Assembly: GCA_951812925.1 (NCBI GenBank)
Contig: OX638368.1
Coordinates: forward strand, 150,398,492 to 150,462,491
DNA from: Calliopum simillimum
Lineage: Eukaryota > Arthropoda > Insecta > Diptera > Lauxaniidae
Direction: 5' to 3'
DNA: 64,000 bases
The notes beneath the pieces were generated by a model. It had not been told where the DNA came from and did no database searches. It worked only from the letters and a program-made list of their open reading frames with translations. Below, piece by piece: positions 20,721 through 32,763 of the stretch (within the stretch, counting starts at the first letter, position 1; every line of letters starts with the position of its first letter). The position numbers were made by a program, and so were the translations under genes.

Positions 20721-23356
20721 CTATAACTTCGAATAACCATTGAATGGCCGCAAAAAAAAAAGTACGTTTCTCGTGTTCAGCGACCTCAAATTAATTTAGA
20801 AAAAATGGTTCACAAAGTGGTACAATTATTTGTAATTTAGTGTTGTATTAACTTTTTGTAGTTATTGTTAAAATGAGAAGCACAAAAAATTGTTGGTAAA
20901 CTTTACTTTTAATAGTATAAATAACAAAATCCCATCTCGACCATATAAATTCTTTTACTGTTACAAAAGTCCAAGGTTAAAACCCCCAGGCACTCCACTT
21001 CAACTATTTTTTTTCTTTTATGTGTGCTTAAAATGGGGATATACGCAGTTTTCAGGAAGGCATTTTGAATTTTCCATTTTTCAACGTCGTATTTGGATTC
21101 AACCACCTTGAAAACTCCCTGGATAGCAATTTCAATCTCAATTTTTAAGTATTTGAAAACAGTTTTATTGAATTTATCGGATTTTGGAGGTTCATGGGGG
21201 ATTCAAAAAATTTGTGGGAAAACTGCATAAAACAAAAATTTTAATTTTGTTTTTAACATAATTACGAACAAAATGAGCCATATCCGATCAAAATCGGTGC
21301 TTGTTTTACAAAATTAGATATTTCTCCATCTCTCTAACCTACTTCCTTTTCTGCAAATCAAAAAAAGTTTTCTGGGATCATATCAACATCTCAATTCTAC
21401 CCAAAGAGCTTCTATTTGAGGTAGAGAAAGCCGGTAAACACATGAGAAAAAATATTGAGAGAAGAAAAATGCTAAGTGTCGTTTTAACAGTTTTACTCTC
21501 TTATCTGAAGGGGCGATGATATGAAAACCTATAGAAAGGGGTAAGTTTATTGCTGACAAATATTGTAGGGATCAAAATATTGGAAGTGAGTGGAAACTAC
21601 AATATTTAAATATTCGAAAACTTAAAATTTTTGGTTTTTTCTATTTTCACCCCCTTTTTGTATTCTGTTCCTCGTGAGAGGCTGGCTTTCCATCATAGCT
21701 CTATTACACGCATTTTAACAGGGGACCTCACAAAACTAACCCATACAGCGTTTAGAAATTTCAATATTAAGAGTGACAATACATCAAAATTTAATAGCTG
21801 ATATACTTATTTTGGCATTTGCCGCAAAACAGAAATGGATAAAAGCATCGGATTCGCTGGTCAAAAGAGATTTACAAAAATTATTTAAAAAATTTTCTTT
21901 TAACACTTTCATTGCAAAAAACGAGATTGGAATTGATCAAACGCTGTTATTTCAAAGTTTTTTCTAAAAACGAAAATCACAACCTAAGATTCCAAAGAAA
22001 CATTTAAGTTGAGTTTCCCAAACGTTTTGATACTCTCAGTTATTTTGTGTCACCCTATGTTACATATAATTTTTATGACGCATGCGTTAAAATTGTGCTA
22101 CTGTTTTATTTGATCATATGAAACTTACGTTTTTTTTTTAAATAAGCGTATAATTTCAAAATTACAATGGATGTACGGAAAATTATATAAGTGTGAGTCG
22201 GCATAATTTCCAGTAATAAGGACACACAATGTGCACCACTTGAACCCATTTTTTTTTTTTTCTTAAATTTTTTTCTGATTGTGGCAACCACTTTAGCAGC
22301 CAAGCACAAAGTGGAAACAAATTTTTTCTTCTGCCAAGCATTTGATATGCATAACAACGAATGCTAAGAGAATATGGTTAGAGATCCTGCTTGGCCTCGA
22401 ATGAAATGTGCGTAATTATGAATTGTGATTTGTAGCCTTGTCAGGAGTCAGGACATGTGTTTTGCTACATTTTTTATATTGCTTTTACCAACTGCGTATC
22501 CACTTTAAATGAGACCACACAATGAATTTGCTGTTAATTTAAGTACGTAAGGGTATATGATTTGATAAGCAAGCACTTAAGGTTTTGAGTTGATAAACTG
22601 TGTGTGTGTGTGTGGTAATTAGAGTAAAAACAAAAATTTTATTATAATTTGTGTATTAAGACCAAATGTGAAAAAGAACATAAATTCTTCTCGCTTTGTT
22701 GTTTATGAGTGTATGAAATTAATAAAAACTCAATAAAAACTGTTTTTCCCATTTTTTCCGAAAGGTACCGAGTACATAATTTTGAAAACGTACTAACACG
22801 TTCTTCAATCAGAAATCCAATAATGCAATTACGATTTATCTTTTCAGAAAAATGTTAATTGATTGCCAAGTTACAGCTTTTTAATATTATTCGTTTTAAT
22901 GGTTTTTTGATACTTTTTTCGAGCTTTACGGCCCTGTATTTTGAGAACCACTTAAGATGGGACCCCAAAATTTTGCCCAATTCCTAGTCTGACTTTAGAC
23001 ATTCAAATCATAAGTTTTCATTAAGTTCGGGATAGTTAGGGTTGACTCCTTAGTTGGTTTGCTATCGATCTTCCCAAATCAATTCAGATTTCAAAACCCA
23101 TATATCAACGCTCACTTGTACAACGGCCCTAATTGAGATTTTTGAATTTGGTGTATTTGAGGGTGGCCTTCAGGAAGATGTAATAAGTGTCAGCAAAGAA
23201 ATAAAAACGGTTATTCTCAATCAAACGAATGCTTTTTGTACTGGAGCATATCTACCTGTAAATTTTTTCATAAAATATTGGTAAACTTATATGATTTCTT
23301 TAAGTTTGATTTTGTATTTCACACTTTGGGTAGTGTTCCCGAAATGATTTTCCTTG
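20721..23356. other. Non-coding AT-rich stretch
   Basis: No exon or RNA gene is supported. TCGTGTTCAGCGACC at 20771-20785 repeats a block inside the neighbouring palindrome. 21130-21310 and 22900-23040 resemble dispersed repeats (ATCCGATCAAAATCGG; CCCTGTATTTTGAGAACCAC). A short (TG)n tract lies at 22599-22614. Confidence 0.5.
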
Positions 23357-23622
23357 TATATCGTCGGGTTAAAACTACAACTTGACATCTACATTTTTCA
23401 TGTTTTGAGAAAAAGGCGTTTTAAGTTTTTTGAATTTCGTTTTTTGTATGGGATCTTGCAGTTTTCTACTTTTTATTCGTTATGTAAAATTGGATGAGGA
23501 CTACATACCAAAAACCCAACTAGACTGGGGCTTAGATCCGTTTTTTCTTCATGTTTTTGTTTACTTAACTCAAAATGTCAGTACATGTAGATGTCTAGTT
23601 GTAGTTTTAACCCGACGATATA
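23357..23622. mobile_element. 266-bp TIR element (MITE)
   Basis: The first about 38 bases (TATATCGTCGGGTTAAAACT then ACAACTTGACATCTACAT) recur as reverse complement at the other end (ATGTAGATGTCTAGTTGT then AGTTTTAACCCGACGATATA) with one mismatch. The similarity extends weakly further inward. The terminal TATA could hide a TA target duplication typical of Tc1/mariner-type elements. The interior has only a short open frame (23430-23633) that runs through the right terminal repeat and past it, so it is not a gene. Confidence 0.8.
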
Positions 23623-24267
23623 TTATCAAATAATGTCGAATATAATGGACTTTTAGCATACATCATATATGTACAATTTAAACAAAACAATTTTAATGTT
23701 TTGTTATATTCATTTACTCGATAAAATTATGGCCTTTGTAATTTGTTTTGCTTTCGAAGCAAATTTCTTACCTTGGTGATTGTGAGCCATATATGGTCAG
23801 TACTTACATATATAGCAATATATTTTTTTTTTTTTTCGATTTTGAGAACCGTTAGTTCAATATAGCGCGGAGGGAACTGTAGTTTTGATATCATCTAGTG
23901 AGGAGCTTAAGTTTTTTTTTTTGCGATTTTTAGTTAAAAAGAAATATGTAAAGTTTTAAGTCCACGCCAAAACCAAATTGGTAAATAGCAAGTTCTACTG
24001 GTGCGCCCTCTGTAGTATTATTTATTATACAAGTGATATTTTAAAGCTTCATGTTGAACTTAATTTCAACCAAATAATAATATTTTACTTAGGCAGGATC
24101 GTGAAATAATAAAAAAAAAATTGTTTTTGTTGTTATACGGAACTTTTAGAAACTACCCCAGCATGGGGCACATTCGGCGAAAAGGACTTTGTTCATTTGT
24201 GACGAAAAAAAAAGTGCCAGCAATGCCTTTACAAGAAAATATTGACCAACATTCTATTACGTAATAA
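23623..24267. other. Non-coding AT-rich stretch
   Basis: Poly-T and poly-A runs are present; nothing else is recognisable. Confidence 0.5.
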
Positions 24268-24658
24268 CCCAACGGGAAGAAATGAAGCTGCTTCCAAAAA
24301 GGGCGCAATAGAAGCACATCTCTGGTAGCATGCAAAATATTTTCAGATTCTATTTTTTTTTTTTTATTGCTTATAAAAGTTAATAAATCTTCCAAAACTT
24401 ACAGAAAAAAAAATAGTTTTTTTGAAATGGAACTTAAAATTTTTAAAAACTTCTACGGAAACGTATTTCATGCTTCCAAATGTGTGCTTCTACGGAAGCG
24501 TATTTGAAGCGTATTTCATGTGCTTCTGAAGATGTGCATCTCCGCTAGGACATGCTGTGTTAAAAAAGATAAGCAGTGAGAACAGCACTGGAAGCAGCTT
24601 CTTGCTTCCCTAGAAGCGCAACTAAAGTCGTTTCAATGCGCTTCCGTTTCCCGTTGGG
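24268..24658. mobile_element. About 390-bp TIR element with internal GAAGC/GCTTC sub-repeats
   Basis: The left end reads CCCAACGGGAAG and the right end TTTCCCGTTGGG, an inverted pair. Next to each lies a GAAGCTGCTTCC or GGAAGCAGCTTC palindrome. Between 24400 and 24650 the words CTACGGAA(G/A)CGTATTTCATG, GAAGCGC and GCGCTTCC repeat several times in both orientations. There is no ORF of interest. I could not identify a target duplication (left flank GTAATAA, right flank AACTTAG), so the exact ends are uncertain. Confidence 0.6.
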
Positions 24659-26469
24659 AACTTAGGTTTGAGACAAGCTAATACATGTTCCCATATGTCG
24701 AATAGCTTTCGAGATATAGGGCTCCAAAAAAAAAGCGCCGAAGCCTTCTCAGCCTCCCCTAAGTTTTCATACAAATGAGCTCTTGTTAAAATACCATTTA
24801 ATAAGAAAGTGCATAGCAGCTACTTAGCTGCATATGCATATGTATGTATGTTTTTAGGTTCAAATGTGTAAAAGTCTTAGATAAATTAACATAACACTCA
24901 ATAAGTACACTCTCATGCCAATAATAACATAATCATAATGCATATTAATGACAGTTTTAGATTTCTATTCATAAACGGGTCATTTCGTGTTATTTTGAGC
25001 TTCAAGATTACTTAATTTTCAATATGGGTGGCTTTTAAAAGATCACAACACTTGAAGGTTTTTACCATAATCTAACCATAAACCACACACACACTTCACA
25101 GCTAAGTCTAAAATTATAAGCACATTTCATAAAAAACAAGTCCATTATGAATACTTTAAAAAACCATTTCAAAGGCTTAAAACTACAAAAAAAAAAGTGT
25201 TTGAATGCAAAACACACAGTAGCTCAGAAACTTGGGGCACAATATAAAAACTATCTACAACTTTGCTACACATAGAATCTATGAAATGAACATTAATTTA
25301 AGCAGCTATCTCGCCAAGGTGCTGTTTACGTGACAATTAAATCAGCATAAATGTGACATTATAACAGCATTTAATAAATAGTTTCCCCAAAAGCAACCGG
25401 CAAAGCGAAACAAGCAGGGCGTATACCGTCGATCAATCTTGTTTGTGTTGTCTGGATTCTACACGAGCAGCAGCGTCAGCAGCTGCAACATCTTCTTCTG
25501 CACCTTTTTTTAAGCTTTTTTAGCGCTCTTTCAAAGTGAACACATAAATTATCGAAACACAACTAAATCGAAATCGATATCGTTACCGCCGCAGTTAAAT
25601 GAAAGTGTAACAATCTCTATATCTGTATCTCTGTAAGTTACCTATGAATGTCTTGTCTGTCCGTCCATCTGTCCGTCCGTCTGTCTGTCTATTTTGTGTA
25701 AGGCACTTTGGTTCACAGTTCCACTAAAGTGACGCTGATCCGTTGATTTATTTGTAAATTATTCTATATTGAGATCAATGCTATGAATTGAAACGAACAA
25801 ATCGTTTCTATTGAGTCATTGATCTTGCGTGTTGTCTCTCGAAAACTGAAAAAGATAACAAAACTTAAAGACTGAAATAGAAACTAGTTTTGTCTCTTTG
25901 TAACACTCACATACACAGAGACATTTTCATTGCTGTCATTTTAATAAATTGTTGAAATAAATCGCGCATCTGACAATGCTGCAATCGCGTCTCGTATTTA
26001 TTGAAGATAAATCGATCATTTTGTAACAAGATTTGCTTCCGACGCAAAACGATTTATCGACTGAGGTCTGAGTCTCTGTGAGAAATGAATGAATGAATGA
26101 ATCTATCTAAGATTTTTAAAGTCTGAACAAGTGTTTAAGCAGAAATTGATTGCAGTGATTAGTCGAATTTGTAAGAGCATGCGAGTAGGTTACGAATACC
26201 ATGCCAGCAAAAAACTCTATATATGATCGATCGTTTTCTAATTTGTTTTAATTGCATGGAATGGTCAGAAGGAAAAAAAAAACACTGTTGGTGATTAGTT
26301 CAGAATTATTTATGAAGTACAGGATATTAGGTAATAAAAGTCACCAGTATTTAATTCCATTGCAATATTATTTTCACAACAGCAAAGATCATTAAAAATA
26401 GTGGTTTCATGTCAGTTGCTACATCAATGTGTCTAGTCTTATAAAATCCTTTAACAGTAAACCACTATA
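24659..26469. other. Non-coding stretch, complex between about 25380 and 26260
   Basis: 25380-26260 has mixed composition with AGCAGCAGCGTCAGCAGC, a GTCC/GTCT run (25660-25690) and four AATG repeats (26083-26102). It resembles unique fly non-coding DNA. No exon or RNA gene is supported. Confidence 0.5.
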
Positions 26470-27230
26470 TATTAGCGTATGTAATTGGGCAATTGAGGTG
26501 TCATGCCATTCACATTTTGATTAATAGCCAAAAAAAAGGTGATAAAACCGCAATGTCCTTGCAGGAATATTAAATTCAACAAACTGTAAAAGCTGAGCAC
26601 AATCAGGGACAATCTTTCTTCATGAGTCAAAAGCAAATATTTCGAATTATAAGAAGGTAACGACCCTTGTAAGTTCAAATAACGAAGTGCAAATCTTAAA
26701 AACGATTTTTTAATTCTTTCTAACCTGACAGAATAACATAAGTAAAGGATTCCGGACAAAAAAGCATGATCTAACCTAGACCTAACAATCGAATTGTAAA
26801 TACACATAAGAGTGTCAGAAAATTCTGAGCTAATTCAGCGCAAAGAATATCCCTTAGGTATGATAACGTTCAAATGATCAACAAAAGTGAATTAAGAATC
26901 AAAAATGACTCCCAGGTCTCGAAATGAATTTACAGCAGCTTGTAAAGGGCATCCCGCAAGAAAATAACAATAGGTCGGGGCATTTTTAGGTTTTGAGAAA
27001 GACATCGAGAAGCATTTTTTGATATTTAAAGATAAAAAATTCAATAAACTCCAAAAATATAAGTTATTGAGATCACTTTGTAAAAGAGCAATATCTATTG
27101 CATAGCTTCAAATCATCCGCAAAAAGTAAAAAAAATTTTGCTGACAGAAAACACTAACAAACATAATATATTAACAAAATAAAAAGCAGAGGGCCCTAAA
27201 TACTACTTTGCGGTTAATAAAGCTCTAAAA
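26470..27230 (-). pseudogene. Jockey/CR1-like non-LTR reverse transcriptase relic
   Basis: Read on the minus strand from 27230 downward, it shows GPLLFI (after a degraded PQGSI, which reads PQSSI with a stop) and LLFADDLKL at 27106-27123, so the FADD box itself is intact. Next are KCPDLLLFSCG-like and SRPGSHF blocks, then the open stretch 26807-26472 with YNSIVRSRLDHAFLSG, RLERIKKSFLRFALR and PSYNSKYLLL. The order and wording parallel the better-preserved element at 51115-52527 (RLERVQKSFTRFALR, PSYNARCLLL), so both come from related families. Several stops and frame changes separate the blocks. No poly(A) tail or target duplication was found. Inactive. Confidence 0.75.
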
Positions 27231-28307
27231 ATACTTTCATTAAGGGAAGCTGCAATGATGTTCAGAGCTATTGGAAATAAAATAAAGGTACTGGTTCTTC
27301 ATTGAATCCAATCTTTAGATTTATCATTGAATCAAGCTTTGCAAGCAGAATATCAAGATTTATCTGATGCTGTGAAAGACCAAGATACAAGAGAGAATGC
27401 GACCGGGAGCTTTAGGAAAAAAAATTTTCAAAGAATAAAGGTTTTGTGGCCTCGTAAAATACCAAATAACATCTATATGACCATAACAAATGTCATTCTC
27501 TTGCTGGAGAAAGAAATGTAAAATTCGAAAAAGTTGTGGAGAGAGAAAAAAGCCATTGCAAAAGATCGAATAAAATGGAGAGACACTTCCATGCTCCACA
27601 TAGGAATTATTGGAAAATACATATATGCATATGTGGGTTGATGATATAACGCTCTGCTTTCGCGTAATTGAAAATACAAAGGTCAAATATGAGTAATAAG
27701 ACTACACTATACTCGATATAAACTTCTTTGAAGGATAAATATTAAAATGTTAGTTATGACAGAATACACAAAGAAAAAACAACCCGATTATGTATCTTTC
27801 AACATTAATTTATTTATAGATATCTATCGAGTATATAAATCAATAAAGAACTCAACTATTATATGAAGATGAACATCATTTAAATGAAACATGATATTTT
27901 AGTATGCAAATGGTATGAGAACACGAAACAGCAATGTTTTAATAAGGCCATTATAATGATTTATAAATGAACATGAATTGCGTGTGAATTAACATTAGTT
28001 TTAAATGTATCTCAAGACGCTTGAAAGAACCACCTAAGTGTATCTTTGTTAAAAAAGCACAAGCTTATAACGTGTGTTTGTAACAACACAGGTTATGTGC
28101 TTTTGATTTTCTCGCGAAGAGATATTTAGATTGTTTTGTCAAATGTCTACAGATTTATTTTTGAAAACAATAGGAACTGGCAATTAAAAAAATGGTATCC
28201 AAATACAAATATGTATCCACGTATGTTAGACTGATTCAAAATAAAACTGTTCCATGGATACCATGATTGAGAACGACCTCTAAATTACCAAAAAAAAATG
28301 TTATTTA
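27231..28307. other. Non-coding AT-rich stretch
   Basis: No exon, RNA gene or repeat pair is supported. The short open frames on both strands at 27327-27686 overlap each other and show no family resemblance. Confidence 0.5.
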
Positions 28308-28309
28308 TA

Positions 28310-29148
28310 GGGTAGGACGGGATTAAATCGCCACGGGGTTAAACAACCAATTACCTCTAATTTTTTTTAATAAAGTCGAATCGACCGACTGTTGATACAG
28401 TAGACAGTGATCGATATAACGCAACTTTAGCAAAAGGTTCCACTACCGCACGTGTGTTATAACTTGACGCGTCCTCGCCACAATATTTTCAGTCGACAAA
28501 AGTTCAAAATTCCACAAATCAGTGAAGTGCAGAAAGAAAGGTAAGTGTTTTCTAAGAGCAGAATTACATGCTGAATCCAAATCTGTGATTGGTCATACAA
28601 AATTTAAATTTGTTAAAAAGTTATTCGCCTTAAAATAAAAATTAAAAGCATGTGAGGTTAAATAACCAAAAGGAGAAACAGGCATTGGCGACCATGGTGT
28701 TGTCGGAAAAAAAGATTCTAAAGAAATTTTCTGATCAAAAAAACCAAACACGGCAGCCAAAAACAATACTCGTCGCTCCATAAGAGGTCGTCCAAGAAAA
28801 GTAGTATACGTTGAGGAAAGTGACCCCAGCGATTAATGAAGCTCAAGAGAAACTTTTTCAAGTTAATTTTGTTCTTTTGTAACGTTTTGTAAAATTCTGA
28901 TGAATAAAAACCCTTAAAAAAACAATGCTGATCACTTTTTTTATAAAAAGAAAGTTTGGTTATTTTACCCCACCATTTTACACTTTTTGTTCAAATGCAA
29001 ATACCGGATAAACAAAAAAATGTTCGCATAAATTTTGTAACGAAGGGTTCAACGAACCAGGAACAGTTGAAATTTTCAAATTATTATCATAAACAAAGTT
29101 TTTACAGAGTTCCAAACATAAAAGTGGTTGTTTTACCCCGTTCTACCC
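28310..29148 (+). mobile_element. 839-bp non-autonomous TIR transposon, TA target, with repeated end motifs
   Basis: The terminal inverted repeats are about 23 bases. The left begins GGGTAGGACGGGATTAAAT, and the right, reverse-complemented, reads GGGTAGAACGGGGTAAAACA then ACC. Both are flanked by TA (28308-28309, 29149-29150), fitting a Tc1/mariner/pogo-type insertion. The core motif GGGGT(T/A)AAA(C/T)AACC recurs at 28335-28348, 28656-28667 (short form), 28958-28971 (reverse) and 29126-29139 (reverse), as if several transposase sites were kept. Inside, a basic open segment (about 28731-28836) contains RSIRGRPRKVVYVEESD, an AT-hook-like tail, and 28535-28545 has a GGTAAGT splice-donor-like word. 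It looks like an internal-deletion derivative of a larger element. Confidence 0.7.
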
Positions 29149-30060
29149 TATACTATCTTTTATATTTTTAGTGGTAATCAATCATTGAATTTGCAAAAAT
29201 CGATTATTTATAAAGTAAATGTATTGGACTGATTTAAAGTTGTGTGGAAAAAAATAAAATTGCTTGGAATCCGGCTCCAATGACATTAAAAGTTTCTCAC
29301 AGATGTAATTAAGCATCACTTAAAATGTAGTCCATTTCATAGGACATATAAGTATATACTTTTCAATACTGCATTACAAACGGAAGGGCAAAGTGAACAT
29401 GAGTGTAGGTTATAAAAGTAGCTTTTTTCAAGCCACATTAAGGGGAAAGGTAGTTTTTAGCCAATTTTGGGACACTCAGTAACATTGAAAATTCATTTTT
29501 GTTTTAAAGACTTTGCGAAGTGTAACTGCTGCAATTTAAAAGTACCAACCCAAAACAGTTATTAAATTGCTGAGTGACTTTGATGGTTTCTGGAATGCTT
29601 TAATAGACATGTAAATTAGTTAAAAAGGAATTAAAAAACCCGATAAATGTCAATAAAAATGATTTATTCTATGATTGCATGACTTCACTTAGTTTATTTC
29701 TATAAAATTAAGTAATCAGCTGATAAAATAAACAAATCACTGGAGGGTGTTGATGCTAACGCCTGCAAAAATTTAATAATTGGAATGATAGGTATATGTA
29801 ATTACCAAAGAGTTGATTAAAATATACCAAATACCCAACTAATAAGGCAACAGCGAAGCAAAATGGCCTTAAACCAACGAAAGAAATCAATATCTGGGAA
29901 ACCTAATAACGTTTGTGTTAAATTAATTGATTTTTTGTTATTCGCAAAATGTAACTAATTTCCATAAAAAGATTTTTTATTTTTTTTCAAGTCTGAAATA
30001 AACCAGCATTTGAAATTTTCTCTGCAACAGCTCCTTTCAGCTATTTAGATAATTTCCATT

Positions 30061-30074
30061 TCTCTCTCTCTCTC
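30061..30074. promoter_or_regulatory. (CT)7 tract, possible GAGA-factor site
   Basis: Seven TC dinucleotides. In flies GAGA/CTCTC tracts bind GAGA factor (Trl) and mark promoters and Polycomb elements. Here the tract is only suggestive, and a plain microsatellite is equally likely. An opposite-strand GA tract lies about 290 bases downstream. Confidence 0.25.
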
Positions 30075-30346
30075 AAACTGATTAGGTCCCAACAATCATC
30101 ATCAATCTTGAGCTGATTTACCGCAGCAGCCACTTATGATCAGTCTGTGTTGAATCCCAGATGTGTAGAGTAAATCAAATCCAATTAAATAAACAAACAA
30201 TGGCTGTAATTATCGACAAATTTTCAGAAACGAATACGAAAACCACAAAACCAAAAAATTTTTGTTTCCACGACCCCACAAGTCAAGCTGCTCATTTAGC
30301 ATTAAACGTACCACAAACGGGTATATAATTAAGAGAGAACAATAAC

Positions 30347-30372
30347 AGAGAGTGAAAGAGAGAGAGAGAGTG
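30347..30372. promoter_or_regulatory. GA-rich tract, possible GAGA-factor site
   Basis: A run of AGAGAGTGAAAGAGAGAGAG character. Together with the CT tract at 30061-30074 it brackets about 290 bases of comparatively complex sequence. Function is inferred only from the motif. Confidence 0.25.
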
Positions 30373-30703
30373 GAATTACAAATGATCGTTAGCATGTACG
30401 TTCATCGAACTGGCGCTATTAATTTGGTCATTATTTTTTAATTTGTAGCATACTTTGAGGCACTTTAACTTGCTATCAGTGCGATTGCTTTCCATTTTTA
30501 AAATCAAAACAAGCATTCAGTACACGGAGTCGATTTAACCTTTTGTCAACTGTAGAAAAGTGCTTTTGGAGTTTTGTTACTTTTTAATTTTTATAACTTA
30601 TAAGCCGTGTAAAGTAAAGAGACTTTAAATTTTCTCTTTCAAATTTACAAGCAAAAATACTTTTTTTTATAAAAAGCAGTTTGCAATTGAATTTTTATAA
30701 TAG

Positions 30704-31035
30704 CCATGTTCACGATCCGGTGCAAAAGGACTTGCATCATAGCATTTGTAGGTGTTGAAAAATTTTGCTATACAACAATAAAATATATAGGATTGAATTT
30801 ACATTTGCGTTTACATTTTCTATACTAAAAACCTATAGCATAAAAATATCACGTCAGTTTTCAAATAAAAATTTTTTGTTTATGCTTTCGTTCTCTTTGC
30901 TCATACGATTTTCTCATAGAAATAAACTTTTTCGTAGCTTGCAATGCTTATACTTTAAATATTGCTCACAATCAAGTGGAAATTATTGCAATTTTGCTAC
31001 TTTGCAATTCTAAATGCTCCGGATCGTGAACACGG
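30704..31035. mobile_element. 332-bp TIR element (MITE)
   Basis: The left end CCATGTTCACGATCCGGTGC and the reverse complement of the right end CCGTGTTCACGATCCGGAGC match at 18 of 20 positions. The interior is A/T-rich, with one 82-codon open frame (30765-31013) lacking any recognisable domain. The flanks (TTATAATAG left, TTAATATTT right) give no clear target duplication, so the superfamily is not assigned. Confidence 0.7.
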
Positions 31036-32059
31036 TTAATATTTTTTTTTTGTACCTTTTAAAACTGTTTTAAATCTGAATTTCGTAAACAAAATTTTTG
31101 ATTTTTTTCTTTTTAATAGAAACAATTTTTTGTAGTTTGAAATGGGTTAAGCATTAAAACAGAGACTTTGTCTTCAATTTAGTTAGCAAAGGAAATGAAT
31201 ACTTAAACACTTTCAATGGCATTTAATTGACTGCGACACATACACAATTGAAATCAAGCAGCACTGAAAATTTAAAACATTCAAATACAGCAACGATTTT
31301 CCACAGTTCAGGGTCATTGAATTCAATTAGATGAACTTTTATGGGATTAAGGGTGAATGAGATGATGGTCTTTATTAGAAGAATTTAAAAATAGTTCTTT
31401 CGAATATGATTGACAAAAGCTTGATAAAAAATACATATTTCATATTTTAAGCAACTTACTCAAATTTCGATAAAAAGTAATTTAAAAATTACAATTACTT
31501 ACAATTTTGCACGCAACATCTTGTCAAAAAAATTGTAATTGCTTTCATTAGTTTAAACAATTTAATTAATTTAATAATTTGTAATTGACTTCATAGATAT
31601 TCTAATAATTTCTATTAATGAAACAAATCGAGTCAATCAAAAAAATCAAGTGATTGTTGAAATTAATTAATTGATAGCCTTTTTCTTAAAGCACATCACG
31701 ATTGAATTTAATGTATTTAAATGTATGTAAATTATTTAACCTTAAATGATTGTTAAAATTGTAACTGATTAATTAGATTTATTAACTAAACTAGTTAAAT
31801 TAATTATGTTTACTGAAATCTAAAGTAAATAAATTTGTACAATTTTTATACACTACACCAAGAGTGTACACATTGTCCTTCCGTTTGTAACACAGAGAAG
31901 AAGGCGTGGCGGATATGGAAAATCATGTACAGGGTGCATCGCATAAGGTTACAAAGCTTCTGTAAGGGGATAGAGAAGGCCACGAGTAGCAGAAAAATGA
32001 ACCTGGGGGGTCTTAAATGTACCCCTGTGGAGTTATAGGGTTAAAACTTATTTTCTGAC
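31036..32059. other. Non-coding AT-rich stretch
   Basis: 31400-31830 is dominated by TTAATTAATT-like words. 31840-32040 is richer in G, with a 67-codon open frame that I cannot place in a family. No gene is called. Confidence 0.5.
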
Positions 32060-32763
32060 TTGTTTTAGGAAAAAAAATTTCTTGGACCACTCTAACTTTT
32101 TAGAGAAAATATTTCTATGGCAAGGTTTTAGTCAATTGTATGAGCTTTCAGACAATGTATATGATTTATAAAGTTTAAAAAGATTTTGCAAAGTTCTGAA
32201 GCTTTAAAGTTGATATATTATTATTTTTTCTTATTTTTTGACTTTGGTGACCATTTTAGTATGAAAAAGGTCCTAATAACATATTTTTTACAATTTTTTT
32301 TGAAATTCTTGATTTGTTAGTTTGAGGTCAGAAAAAAATACTTTTTTCAAGAACAATCCGTTTGAAGGCTCCACTAGATAAAGGCAGCGAATGTAGCGTG
32401 CACATAATACGCAGCGCAACGTATGCGAGTAATCCACGTGTTACATTGAAAAGTTTTTTTTTCCAACCTCATATTAAAAAATTGGTATGACAAATGTGCT
32501 ATCAAATTAGAGGAAATTTGACGAGAATCTCAAAAAAGTTATAAAAAGTTATGTAAATAGGACCTTATTCATACTAAAATGGCCGACAAAGTCAAAATTA
32601 AGAAAAAAAATTAAAATATCAACTTTAAAGGTCCAGAACTTTGCGAAATCCTTTTAAACCCTATACACCATATACCTTATCTGAAAGCTAATACAATTAG
32701 CTAAAGCTTTATTATAGAAATATTTTCTCTAAAACGTTAGGGTGATCCAAAAATAAAACAAAC
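32060..32763. repeat. Fold-back element, about 230-bp arms
   Basis: 32060-32290 and 32530-32763 are reverse complements at roughly 75 percent identity. Shared blocks in mirror order are TGTTTTA, GGA(C/T)CAC(C/T)CTAAC, TTTTAGAGAAAATATTTCTAT, GAGCTTTCAGA, GCAAAGTTCTG, CTTTAAAGTTGATAT, GACTTTG and CCATTTTAGTATGAA. The loop of about 240 bases includes a more complex segment (32370-32440) unlike the arms. No transposase is present. The ends are only approximate. Confidence 0.75.

Larger units (their letters stand above)
29151..30703. other. Non-coding stretch, complex between about 30040 and 30420
   Basis: It is mostly A/T-rich. 30040-30420 is more complex and is bracketed by a CT run and a GA run (listed separately). 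No exon or RNA gene is supported. Confidence 0.5.
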
